Source: CBFGTA01 sp965651595 (lineage in GTDB: Bacteria > Actinomycetota > Actinomycetes > S36-B12 > UBA10799). Taken from it: 19,614 nucleotides of DNA. The stretch covers positions 1-19,614 of the forward strand of contig CBFGTA010000035.1 of assembly GCA_965651595.1 (NCBI GenBank), written 5' to 3'. Positions 1-6,580 of the stretch are shown here, piece after piece. The notes beneath the pieces are model-generated. The model had not been told where the DNA came from. It saw nothing but the letters and a program-made list of their open reading frames with translations, and did not search any database. A program made the position numbers and the translations under genes. Numbering within the stretch: the stretch's first letter is position 1; each line of letters starts with the position of its first letter.

Positions 1-170
1 GAGCGGTTGCTAGCTTCGATCGGAGATCGAAGGTGCCGATTCCCCCCAGCTCCACTTCTTGGGAGTCTGCGCGAACCGGGGTTTTGACTTCGGTTCCCGT
101 AGGTATCCGGAACACTAGTTGTATGTGTTGTCGGTTTGTGACGTTGGCTTCGTGGACGAGGGCTTGTAGT
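1..170 (-). pseudogene. C-terminal fragment of a probable serine recombinase
   Basis: Read on the minus strand from 169 towards 1, one frame stays open to the window edge and encodes a segment containing LQALVHEANV, then RQHIQLVFRIPTG. This resembles the C-terminal part of large serine recombinases/resolvases, where an 'ALV.E..V..RD.I.PVFRVPTG' stretch is common. That is family recall, not a search result. The upstream (N-terminal) part is missing: the left terminal repeat of the IS256-like element begins at 171, and no matching recombinase sequence appears on the far side of the element. It is therefore a broken remnant of a mobile element, possibly continuing leftwards outside the window. 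The catalytic serine domain cannot be seen here. Confidence 0.5.
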
Positions 171-196
171 GGGGCTTTACGACGAAGGGTGTGGGT
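171..196 (+). repeat. Left terminal inverted repeat of the IS256-like element
   Basis: The sequence contains the blocks ctttacga and aagggtgt, both identical to the reverse complement of 1117-1142. The two repeats differ at five positions. It marks the left end of the element. Confidence 0.7.
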
Positions 197-299
197 GGCC
201 AGACACGCTGAGGTGTGACTCTTGGCGGGGAGGGTCTCCATGACCGAAATATTGGTGGATGTGAGTCCACCTGAACCAGAAGGAGATGATCAGTAGCAG

Positions 300-1094
300 G
301 TGCAGTCGAGTGAGGCTGAGTGGGAGACCGCTCGTGAGCTGGTGCGCCAGGCTCGAGACCGTGGAGTGTCGCTGACTGGCCCGGATGGCTTGTTGAAGGC
401 CTTTGTCCAAGACGGTGATCGAAACCGCCCTGGACGAAGAGATGAGCGAGTATCTGGGCTATGACAAGCACGATCCGGCGGGCCGTAACGGTGAGAACTC
501 ACGCAACGGCACCCGCTCCAAGACGGTCCTGACTGACAACGTCGGCGAGGTGCAGATCGACGTCCCTCGGGACCGGGAGGGCAGCTTCGAGTCGCAGATC
601 GTGAAGAAGCGGCAACGGCGGCTGTCGGATGTGGACGAGATCGTGCTGTCCCTGACCGCCAAGGGCCTGACCACTGGGGAGGTGAGTGCCCACTTCGCTG
701 ACATCTACGGCGCTTCGATCAGCGCGGACACGATCTGCCGGATCACCGACCGGGTCATCGAAGATGATGCAGGCATAGTTGACCCGACCGTTGGAGCCGA
801 TCTACGCCGCGGTGTTCATTGATGCGCTGTTCGTGAAGATCCGCGACGGCCAGGTCGGCAACCGTCCGATCTACGCCGCGATCGGCGTGGATCTGGACGG
901 GAACAAGGACATCCTCGGATTGTGGGTCGGCGACGGTGCTGGGGAGTCCTCGAAGTTCTGGCTGACAGCGCTGACCGACCTGAAGAACCGTGGCGTGGCG
1001 GACGTGTTCTCCGTGGGCGATGCGCCCGAAGCCAGCCCTGAACGCCTTCGCGACCACCTTCGCCGACCGGATGCCGGCCGCGGAGAACAACTGA
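300..1094 (+). pseudogene. IS256-family transposase, frameshifted and internally deleted
   Basis: IS256-type transposase sequence is spread over several frames. Positions about 300-401 encode ARELVRQARDRG...GLLK. An extra base near 402 shifts into 403-764, which carries SKTVIETALDEEMSEYLGY, NGTRSKTVLTDNVGEV and VPRDREGSFESQIVKKRQRR. A second shift near 764 and an in-frame TAG at about 777 (probably a former Trp codon) precede 779-1015, with RPLEPIYAAVFIDALFVKIR and GLWVGDGAGESSKFW. The reading then jumps to another frame at about 1019-1094 encoding KPALNAFATTFADRMPAAEN-stop, which is the family's C-terminus. The region between, normally well over 100 residues and including the last catalytic acidic residue, is absent. 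The protein cannot be functional. The start is uncertain; GTG at 300 is the first plausible codon in frame. Confidence 0.85.
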
Positions 1095-1116
1095 ATAAAT
1101 CAACCATGAAACCGTC

Positions 1117-1142
1117 ACTTACACCCTTGATCGTAAAGTCCC
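1117..1142 (-). repeat. Right terminal inverted repeat of the IS256-like element
   Basis: Its reverse complement aligns with 171-196 at 21 of 26 positions. It lies 22 bp after the transposase-type stop codon (1092-1094), as expected for the right end of an IS256 element. Confidence 0.7.
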
Positions 1143-1149
1143 GATCGAC

Positions 1150-1284
1150 ATGCAGAGGAATCAGTATTGGACTGTTTGTGTCGACGATGGACATGAGCTA
1201 CCTATCGGTGTCGATCCGCATGACGAACTGTTGGACACTTTCTGCTGCTTCATCAACTGGCGCCCCTCGGCTAGCCGATCGTGA
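1150..1284 (+). other. Short open frame of unknown status (44 aa)
   Basis: An ATG at 1150 opens a 44-residue frame containing NQYWTVCVDDGHELPIGVD and ending FINWRPSASRS. The frame is also open upstream into the IS end, from just after a TAA at about 1096. No ribosome binding site is evident and I do not recognise the protein. It ends within the place where AbiEii homology on the opposite strand breaks (about 1266). The likeliest reading is a scrap of a neighbouring gene brought in by the rearrangement, perhaps the N-terminal part of a larger protein. It could equally be chance. Confidence 0.2.
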
Positions 1285-1559
1285 ACGGTTTCTATGTCGG
1301 TGCGACTTACTGCATCAAGATCTTTGGATGTGCGAGAGCTCGGTATGCCTCGACGTAGTTCTAACGAGGCGCCACCTTTAACGAGTATGAGTGGCTCTCC
1401 CTGTCCATCAGTCAGGGCCGTCATAAATTGCGCGACAATAAGGACAGCAACGTGCTGTTGAAGTCGGCCGAACACGACTCCTTCGCGTTTGGCGGCTTGA
1501 GTGAGACGGTTACGAAGAGACCGCAAGTTTGTAGGCGGCGACTCATATCGATCATTCAT
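1161..1559 (-). pseudogene. AbiEii-type nucleotidyltransferase toxin, truncated
   Basis: The first ~98 residues look like the N-terminal part of AbiEii/AbiGii nucleotidyltransferase toxins. They include an N-terminal helix (LRSLRNRLTQAAKREG) and the glycine-rich nucleotidyltransferase motif KGGASLELRRGIPSSRTSKDLD at residues 61-82, with the family's 'GG..L..R....R.T.DLD' pattern. Family members are usually near 280-300 residues. Here homology stops at about residue 98 (near 1266), after which the frame runs through unrelated sequence to a stop. The catalytic C-terminal half is absent, so the toxin should be inactive. The ATG at 1559 overlaps the antitoxin stop by 4 bp (ATGA), the usual coupled arrangement of abiEi-abiEii. 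Confidence 0.75.
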
Positions 1560-2113
1560 GCCAGGCCTGTTTTCTTGATGACCTCAGTGCGAAGTGTTTC
1601 AGCGGCAGCTTTGCGCAGGAGTCCTTCGAACTCGGCTCGGTCGATGGCTTGTTGCACCTGATAGGGGTCAGAGCCGCCTAAGATGCAGTCTCGAATAGTA
1701 CGTGCGACTGTGGTCACAGGGATACCATCAACTTCGGTGGCATCAGTTTCTGGAAGATTACGGCGGTGGAGCCGATAGAGTTCGCCACCGGCACCCCGGG
1801 GGTAGTTATCGCGCGGCACGGTCAAATGCACTCTCGATGGGTTCACGTCTGAGATCCCATGTAGCACCAGTGCTGATTCATGGGAGACCACTGCGCGGCC
1901 TAGCGCCCACGCGACGGCTTCTGCTAGATCGTCATGTTCTGAACGCGACAGGACCGGTACACGGTAGACGCCACGGGCGACCCTTTCAAGGCGACCTCGT
2001 GAGGCCAGAAGCCGTAATTGGGTGGGATCAATTCCAAGGTCACGCACATCACGAGTCGTGACGTAACCGTGCCTCTCGTCGGCTCGTTCAACGATGAGAT
2101 CCCAGATTTTCAT
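1556..2113 (-). CDS. AbiEi-type antitoxin / transcriptional regulator
   Basis: This 185-residue protein matches the AbiEi family, the antitoxin and autorepressor of type IV toxin-antitoxin (abortive infection) systems. Residues 1-55 form the N-terminal winged helix: HGYVTTRDVRDLGIDPTQLR, then a wing with RLERVARGVYR. The C-terminal domain follows, with AVAWALGRAVVSHESALVLHG, VHLTVPR and GIPVTTVARTIRDC. The longer frame starting at 2152 would read through a perfect palindrome. I prefer ATG 2113 because it sits directly at the edge of that palindrome and gives the normal family N-terminus (KIWDLIVERAD). No Shine-Dalgarno is visible, so the mRNA may be leaderless. The toxin partner (stop/start overlap at 1556-1559) is truncated, so this antitoxin is probably an orphan. 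Confidence 0.82.
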   Translation of the reverse strand: MKIWDLIVERADERHGYVTTRDVRDLGIDPTQLRLLASRGRLERVARGVYRVPVLSRSEHDDLAEAVAWALGRAVVSHESALVLHGISDVNPSRVHLTVPRDNYPRGAGGELYRLHRRNLPETDATEVDGIPVTTVARTIRDCILGGSDPYQVQQAIDRAEFEGLLRKAAAETLRTEVIKKTGLA

Positions 2114-2149
2114 GTGCTCTAGCGTATCAAATAGATACGCTAGAGCACA
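2113..2149 (-). promoter_or_regulatory. Perfect palindrome at the abiEi start, probable AbiEi operator
   Basis: Two perfect 16-bp arms (2113-2128 and 2134-2149; left arm tgtgctctagcgtatc) are separated by 5 bp (aaata). The inner edge of the array touches the ATG at 2113. AbiEi proteins are known to repress their own operon by binding inverted repeats upstream, which fits the position. In RNA it could also form a very stable hairpin that would shield the start codon. Confidence 0.65.
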
Positions 2150-2248
2150 CATAATTGAGGCAACTGTGATTCAGCGTGTGTAATATTCAGATCAGCAATA
2201 CGTTCCCAACCACCAAAACCTGGTTCGTATTGTGTGACGCCAGGTCCA

Positions 2249-2300
2249 CAAGATCTCCGAGCCGGGCTTGTCGGAGGTTCGGAGATCTTGTTTTGTTTGT
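2249..2300. terminator. Strong stem-loop with T-rich tail on the plus strand
   Basis: The arms 2249-2263 (caagatctccgagcc) and 2276-2290 (ggttcggagatcttg) pair over 15 bp with a single G-T pair and a 12-nt loop. They are followed by a T-rich run (ttgttttgtttg) on the plus strand. It looks like an intrinsic terminator for rightward transcription, yet no rightward gene precedes it. It may instead stop leftward transcription from hipBA-DUF6790 entering the abiE locus. The 2153-2356 gap otherwise shows no gene. Confidence 0.55.
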
Positions 2301-2356
2301 GGAATCGAACCCGGGAGGGCGCGAGCGTTGGCGGGCCGAGGGGGTGGTCTGGACGG

Positions 2357-2872
2357 CTAGTCGTTGGCGCGGGCTATCTGGTCTGCTGCCGGGGCAGTCT
2401 TGCGATACGCCACCAGCAGGGCGATGGCAATCAGCGGCTGGAGAATGTCTGAGGGAATGGCCCACACATTGGACGGGGCGGTGTTGTCGTGGGCGACGTA
2501 CTGCATGATGTGGCCAGCTGCGTCGCCGCCGTATTGGATGGTCAACACGACAACCGCTGCGGTGAGCCACTTACCCCGGAACTTTCGCTGGACCAGCGCG
2601 ATCAAGAGGACGCAGAGGGCGAAATCTCCCCAGCCCACTTCCCACTGGAACATCGACGGCGCGTAGCCGATCTGCTCAGCAAGCTCCTCCGACATGCCAC
2701 TGACATGCCCGTAGGCGCCCAACAGACCAAATACGCCGGTGACCACCAGCAGCCACAGCATGGCCAGTTCGATCACCCGATGCTTAGTGCGGCGATCAAC
2801 ATGCCGATCTGCGAACAAGTGAATCAAGAACCCCATGATCGAAATGACCCAAGAACTGAGGAAATAAACCAT
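2357..2872 (-). CDS. DUF6790-like integral membrane protein
   Basis: This protein of 171 residues has four or five hydrophobic segments (about 1-20, 33-52, 80-95, 101-118 and 140-158). The central pattern FQWEVGWGDFALCVL followed by QYGGDAAGHI resembles the DUF6790 membrane family, whose function is unknown. The start at 2872 is supported by ggaggtgg about 5 bp upstream. It begins 41 bp after the hipA stop and lies on the same strand, so it is probably cotranscribed with hipBA. Nothing in the sequence shows that it takes part in the toxin-antitoxin system. Confidence 0.7.
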   Translation of the reverse strand: MVYFLSSWVISIMGFLIHLFADRHVDRRTKHRVIELAMLWLLVVTGVFGLLGAYGHVSGMSEELAEQIGYAPSMFQWEVGWGDFALCVLLIALVQRKFRGKWLTAAVVVLTIQYGGDAAGHIMQYVAHDNTAPSNVWAIPSDILQPLIAIALLVAYRKTAPAADQIARAND

Positions 2873-2913
2873 GTTCCACCTCCGCAGGCACCCCGACGTC
2901 GGGCCTGACTTGA

Positions 2914-4305
2914 TCAGGCTGTGGAGGAGCCTACCTCACCGACGACATGTCTGACGATCAATGACGTCGATGGCTCATGCCGAGTAGATACCGCAGCAGA
3001 GGCGGCGCTAGTCGGGGAATGACTACCGGAGAGGGAACGGAGGCAGGTCTTGGCTCTGCGTTCGACCAACTCAGCTAGGCGGGCAGGAATGTCACTGCCC
3101 ATGGTCTGAATATCGCGCTCGGAACAAGTTTGGGCGAAGGCATCCGGGATCGCGTCCAGCATCTGCTCGGCTTTGGTTCGCAGCAGACCGGTAGGCAGTC
3201 CGAGATTCTTTGCCAGTCGAGCCCAGATTTGTGGTCGCTGGGTGTTCAGGTTGTAGTCACTTCCGATCTTCATAGCCAATCGGAGCTTGTGCTCGGTGGC
3301 CTCGTACGGGAGGGCCGATGCCACGTCGTAGAAGGGAGCCAGGTCGACGCGATCTTGGTGGAGAAGCAATGAGTAGTTCTTCGCGTGAGCGTCCGTTCCC
3401 CCGATAGCCCAGTTGAAGATCAGCGCTTCAGCGAACCGCCATACGGCCCGATTGGCCTTGCCCGGTGGCATCACGTCGCGCAACAGAGTGGCCACATCCT
3501 GCGGGCCGGGTCCTCCCTCTGCCTGATACTTGCGCGATGGATCGACAATCAATGCCTGGCAGATGTCTTCCTGGTGGATGCGCCTGACGACACCGTCTAT
3601 GACCAGACGGTCGTACCTCTCAACTACCAATGCCCGTTCTGTGTCGAAGGACTCGAGACATGTGTTTGCGGCGGGTAGCCCTAGATACCGTGCTGCTCTC
3701 AGGCAAATATGTTCGTTCAGGTCGTGGTCGGCTAAACCGTTGGAAGCTGGCTTCAAGATATGAGTCGTCGCCATTGCCCCTGAAGGGACACCCCAATCCC
3801 CATTGTGCAGTAGGAGGGCGGTCTTGGCTTGCATACCAGCCAGGCTGAAGCGTCCGTCGGAGGCTGAGCCCAACCAGTTGGCGGAATCCGTTCGAAGGTC
3901 GCGGAGTCTTTGGGCTACCCGCGCTTCGGTGAGCCACTCGACGGACTTTGCATTGTGGTCCAACGATGAGGCCTCCGCGATAGGTGCGAACTGGACTGCA
4001 CCGGCGCAGTCGGTGCCGACCTGAGTGCCCAGCAGTGCGAATGGATTCGCCGCGACATGGAATTGGCGCGACCAGCGAGCCAACACCTGATCGTTGTCAG
4101 GTAGCAAGCCAGCGATCCACGGGTGGATGACTCGGTTCGGGAAAGCCTTGGCAGTCAGGGGCATGGAAACTGACAGCGGTGTGGATTGACGGTCGGTTCG
4201 GTAGTCATCCGTGTAGGAGTAGTGAAGGTTGGGGCCGTCTTGAACAAGCGTTCCAGCTCGCTGTCCATCGATGAAGACCGCTAGCTCCCGTACTCGTGCA
4301 CTCAT
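2914..4305 (-). CDS. hipA: HipA-family serine/threonine kinase toxin
   Basis: HipA toxins are kinases that, in E. coli, phosphorylate glutamyl-tRNA synthetase and cause dormancy. The N-terminal subdomain (residues ~8-110) carries the typical STPLSVSMPL and HPWIAGLLPDN motifs. The kinase core shows FSLAGMQAKTAL (nucleotide loop, ~153-164), THILKP with Lys185, VVERYDR (228-233), HQEDICQAL (~244-252), the catalytic loop IGGTDAHAKNY with Asp305 and Lys309, and FYDVASA with the metal-binding Asp327. All catalytic elements appear intact. At 463 residues it carries a Ser/Thr-rich tail of roughly 40 residues (from ~425) that is unlike the core and may be disordered. The ATG overlaps the hipB stop by 4 bp (4302-4305), so the two are translationally coupled. 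Confidence 0.92.
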   Translation of the reverse strand: MSARVRELAVFIDGQRAGTLVQDGPNLHYSYTDDYRTDRQSTPLSVSMPLTAKAFPNRVIHPWIAGLLPDNDQVLARWSRQFHVAANPFALLGTQVGTDCAGAVQFAPIAEASSLDHNAKSVEWLTEARVAQRLRDLRTDSANWLGSASDGRFSLAGMQAKTALLLHNGDWGVPSGAMATTHILKPASNGLADHDLNEHICLRAARYLGLPAANTCLESFDTERALVVERYDRLVIDGVVRRIHQEDICQALIVDPSRKYQAEGGPGPQDVATLLRDVMPPGKANRAVWRFAEALIFNWAIGGTDAHAKNYSLLLHQDRVDLAPFYDVASALPYEATEHKLRLAMKIGSDYNLNTQRPQIWARLAKNLGLPTGLLRTKAEQMLDAIPDAFAQTCSERDIQTMGSDIPARLAELVERRAKTCLRSLSGSHSPTSAASAAVSTRHEPSTSLIVRHVVGEVGSSTA

Positions 4306-4604
4306 ACGTCACGCTCTGCGCGCGTTGTGCGGTCGATGTGGTCACCTATCGGATCGAAACCGCCTGCGCGTGAAGTGGGAGGCGGATCGGATCGGACGGT
4401 CAGTGATACATCGAGTGCGTCGAGGACTGCCATGACGAGGCGAATCTGTGCGTTCGGGTTGCCGCGTTCAAATTCATTCAGCCACTTGCGCGAAACCCCC
4501 GACTTCTCCGCGAGAACCTTCTGGGTCAACCCTTGTTCAAGTCGAGTGCCACGCACGAGATCTCGAAGTTGACGCAGAGTTACTATCCGAACATCGTCAG
4601 TCAT
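4302..4604 (-). CDS. hipB: HipB-like helix-turn-helix antitoxin
   Basis: This 100-residue Xre-type DNA-binding protein is the likely antitoxin and operon repressor for the adjacent HipA. The HTH spans about residues 10-62: LRQLRDLVRGTRLEQGLTQKVLAEKSGVSRKWLNEFERGNPNAQ, then LVMAVLDALDVSL. A longer frame to 4772 exists, but ATG 4604 is preceded by a gggaggt Shine-Dalgarno and gives the normal HTH N-terminus. The leader between SD and ATG can fold onto the SD (GGAGG-tctg-CCTCC). Three direct repeats at 4625-4693 lie directly upstream and are probable operators. Confidence 0.88.
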   Translation of the reverse strand: MTDDVRIVTLRQLRDLVRGTRLEQGLTQKVLAEKSGVSRKWLNEFERGNPNAQIRLVMAVLDALDVSLTVRSDPPPTSRAGGFDPIGDHIDRTTRAERDV

Positions 4605-4618
4605 GGAGGCAGACCTCC
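4604..4618 (-). promoter_or_regulatory. Small hairpin covering the hipB ribosome binding site
   Basis: On the minus strand the mRNA reads GGAGG, TCTG, CCTCC, then the ATG. The five SD bases can pair fully with the five bases touching the start codon, with a 4-nt loop. This could lower translation of hipB. The pairing is short and its effect is an inference. Confidence 0.4.
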
Positions 4619-4624
4619 CGAGTA

Positions 4625-4693
4625 TGTAACCGATTGGTGATAACGTACCATTGTAACCGTTCGGTGGCAAGCGAGCCCTGTAACCGGTGGGTG
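4625..4693. promoter_or_regulatory. Three 27-bp-spaced repeats, probable HipB operators
   Basis: Three copies of TGTAACCGNTNGGTG-type sequence start at 4625 (tgtaaccgattggtg), 4652 (tgtaaccgttcggtg) and 4679 (tgtaaccggtgggtg), spaced by exactly 27 bp. Each has an imperfect dyad, ACC-N4-GGT. They lie 21-89 bp upstream of the hipB start in the hipB-pirin gap. HipB-type antitoxins are known to bind several spaced operators before hipBA, so these are good candidates. They could also affect the divergent pirin gene. Confidence 0.65.
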
Positions 4694-4764
4694 ACCGGCC
4701 CGGGTGGTGGGCGTCCTGGTGATTGTGGGGGCGTGGCTGCGCGGGGATGCACCACAATGAGGTC

Positions 4765-5778
4765 ATGAGCAATGTGGACGCGAAGCCCGAGGCAGTCGTG
4801 TGCGGGGATCACACGCCCTGCGATTTCGACATCATTCGTCCCCGGGATGTCCCACTCGGTGGATTGCGGGCAATGAACGTGCGGCGCACGTTGCCGAGTC
4901 GGGAGCGCTCGCTCATTGGGGCGTGGTGCTTTGTTGACCATTACGGGCCTGACGTTGTTGCCGACACCGGTGGCATGACTGTCGCTCCACACCCGCACAT
5001 CGGCTTGCAGACGGTGAGTTGGCTGTTCCAAGGTGAGATCGAACATCGGGATTCAGCCGGCAACCACGCCATGGTAATTCCGCGGCAGTTGAATCTCATG
5101 ACCTCCGGATCCGGAATTTCCCACTCGGAAGTGTCCACCGATTCGGTGTCAGTGCTGCACGGACTGCAATTGTGGGTCGCTTTGCCGTCGGAAGCCCGCG
5201 ACACACCGCCGGACTTCGCTCACTATGTTCCCGGCCGGGTGACTGGCGACGGCTACGAGGCGTGGGTTTTCTTGGGCAAACTGCTCGGTGATGAATCACC
5301 AGTCGATACGTTCACGCCCCTGCTCGGAGCCGAGATCGTTCTGGAGCCGTCGGCCTCTGCCACTGTTGAGTTGGACGACACCTTCGAACACGGGCTACTC
5401 ATCGACGAGGGCGACGTACGAGTCGAGATTTCAGGCACTGTCTCGTTTGCTCTGATCAAGGACGAACTCGGATACGTCCCGACAGGTTCACGAACCATCC
5501 GACTGTCATCGGAGTCAGGAGCGCGGATGGTGTTGCTCGGAGGGACGCCGTTCGGGGAGCCGGTGATGATGTGGTGGAACTTCTTGGCCCGGTCCCAGGA
5601 CGAGATCGAGCGAGCTCGCCAAGAATGGCAACGGCAGATCACTCGTGGCACAGGCGACGTAGTGGCCGACAGTCAAGACGTCTTGCCCGGGCAGTTCGGG
5701 ACGGTCGTCGGTGACCATTTGCCTCCGATTCCGGCCCCAGATCTGCCTGACTCCATCCGCCTGCGCCCCCGCACCTGA
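4765..5778 (+). CDS. Pirin family protein
   Basis: This 337-residue bicupin matches pirin-family proteins (iron-binding; quercetinase or redox-sensor roles are reported for some members). The N-terminal cupin contains the four metal ligands expected from human pirin: APHPHIG (His76, His78) and SGSGISHSE (His120, Glu122). The typical stretch LQTVSWLFQGEIEHRDSAGN lies between them. The C-terminal pirin domain contains GGTPFGEPVMMWWNFLARSQDEIERAR. ATG 4765 is chosen because the family homology begins soon after it; the SD (gagg) is close and weak. It stands alone on the plus strand, divergent from hipB. Its physiological substrate is not shown by the context. Confidence 0.9.
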   Translation: MSNVDAKPEAVVCGDHTPCDFDIIRPRDVPLGGLRAMNVRRTLPSRERSLIGAWCFVDHYGPDVVADTGGMTVAPHPHIGLQTVSWLFQGEIEHRDSAGNHAMVIPRQLNLMTSGSGISHSEVSTDSVSVLHGLQLWVALPSEARDTPPDFAHYVPGRVTGDGYEAWVFLGKLLGDESPVDTFTPLLGAEIVLEPSASATVELDDTFEHGLLIDEGDVRVEISGTVSFALIKDELGYVPTGSRTIRLSSESGARMVLLGGTPFGEPVMMWWNFLARSQDEIERARQEWQRQITRGTGDVVADSQDVLPGQFGTVVGDHLPPIPAPDLPDSIRLRPRT

Positions 5779-5872
5779 CTGGTTCCCGGGCACCGGTGGT
5801 TCTCGACCGCAGGCCAACGGAACGCAGTCCAAGCTGTGGCGAGGGAACGGGGGTGGTGCGCGTAGTACGGTG

Positions 5873-6523
5873 ATGGCCGTGGAGATTCGAGTGCTCGACC
5901 ATCCCCTGGTTCAGGCCAAACTGACCGCCCTGCGTGACGAGACCACCGACTCGGCTGCGTTCGCGCGTCTCGCGGACGAACTCATGCTGCTCATGGCCTA
6001 CGAAGCAACCCGCCACCTCAACACCGTTCCGGCCACCGTCCGGACACCCCTAGCACCGGCCGATGGGTGCCGTTTGAGCGATTCGCCGCCGATCCTCATT
6101 CCCGTGCTGCGGGCCGGGCTGGGGATGTTAGCGGGCATGCGCCGGATTCTGCCGACTGCGACCGTCGGATTCTTGGGGGTCGTGCGGTCGGAGAACGCCA
6201 CCGGAGTAAGCGTCTCGACCTACGCCAACCGGCTACCCGACGATCTCACCGGACGGCAAGTCTTTTTGCTTGACCCCATGCTGGCCACCGGCGAGTCGAT
6301 CGCCGTCGCAATCGAGGCCGTCATTGACCGGGGAGCCACCGACATCTGCATGATCAATCTCCTCGTTGCTCCCGAAGGTGTGACGCGCCTGAGAGAGCGA
6401 TTTGACGACAGTGGCCTGCGTCTACAACTCGTGACCGCGGCAGTCGACGACGGGCTAACCCCGAGCTTCTTCATTACCCCTGGCCTCGGAGACGCAGGAG
6501 ACCGCCTCTTCGGTGACTGCTGA
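5873..6523 (+). CDS. upp: Uracil phosphoribosyltransferase
   Basis: This enzyme converts uracil and PRPP to UMP in pyrimidine salvage. The 216-residue length is normal for the family. Visible motifs are PVLRAGLGM (77-85), the PRPP-binding loop LDPMLATGES (133-142) and the uracil-binding C-terminus PGLGDAGDRLFG (203-214). The start is ATG 5873; a GTG directly before it at 5870 is an equally possible start. The enzyme ends DC instead of the usual GT or similar, which is minor. It follows pirin after 94 bp on the same strand and converges with the mod operon, leaving 57 bp between stop codons. Confidence 0.95.
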   Translation: MAVEIRVLDHPLVQAKLTALRDETTDSAAFARLADELMLLMAYEATRHLNTVPATVRTPLAPADGCRLSDSPPILIPVLRAGLGMLAGMRRILPTATVGFLGVVRSENATGVSVSTYANRLPDDLTGRQVFLLDPMLATGESIAVAIEAVIDRGATDICMINLLVAPEGVTRLRERFDDSGLRLQLVTAAVDDGLTPSFFITPGLGDAGDRLFGDC

Positions 6524-6580
6524 GGGTTGGGTTTGCCGGCTCTCGGTACTTGACCCTGGTGCCAGAGGCCAGCACTGGTT

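Larger units (their letters stand above)
171..1142 (+). mobile_element. Degenerate IS256-family insertion sequence
   Basis: The element is bounded by imperfect inverted repeats at 171-196 and 1117-1142 that match at 21 of 26 positions. It contains a degraded IS256-type transposase on the plus strand. At about 0.97 kb it is shorter than the usual 1.3-1.5 kb of this family because the middle of the transposase is missing. The 8 bases flanking each end (cttgtagt on the left, gatcgaca on the right) do not match. No target duplication remains, which suggests a rearrangement or adjacent deletion after insertion. It lies between a recombinase scrap and a truncated AbiEii gene, so it may mark the edge of that deletion. 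Confidence 0.75.

Noticed and set aside
33..218. Plus-strand 61-residue frame at the left edge.
   Set aside because: It is the complement of the recombinase-like minus-strand frame and crosses the IS left end. It has no ribosome binding site and no recognisable protein.
2114..2152. Upstream start (2152) for AbiEi.
   Set aside because: It would place a perfect 16-bp palindrome inside the coding region, while the ATG at 2113 gives the usual N-terminus at the palindrome edge.
2300..2330. On the minus strand, cccgggttcgattccac looks like a tRNA T-arm and possible attachment site.
   Set aside because: The bases around the GTTCGATT loop do not form the five-pair T stem, and no acceptor, D or anticodon arms could be placed nearby.
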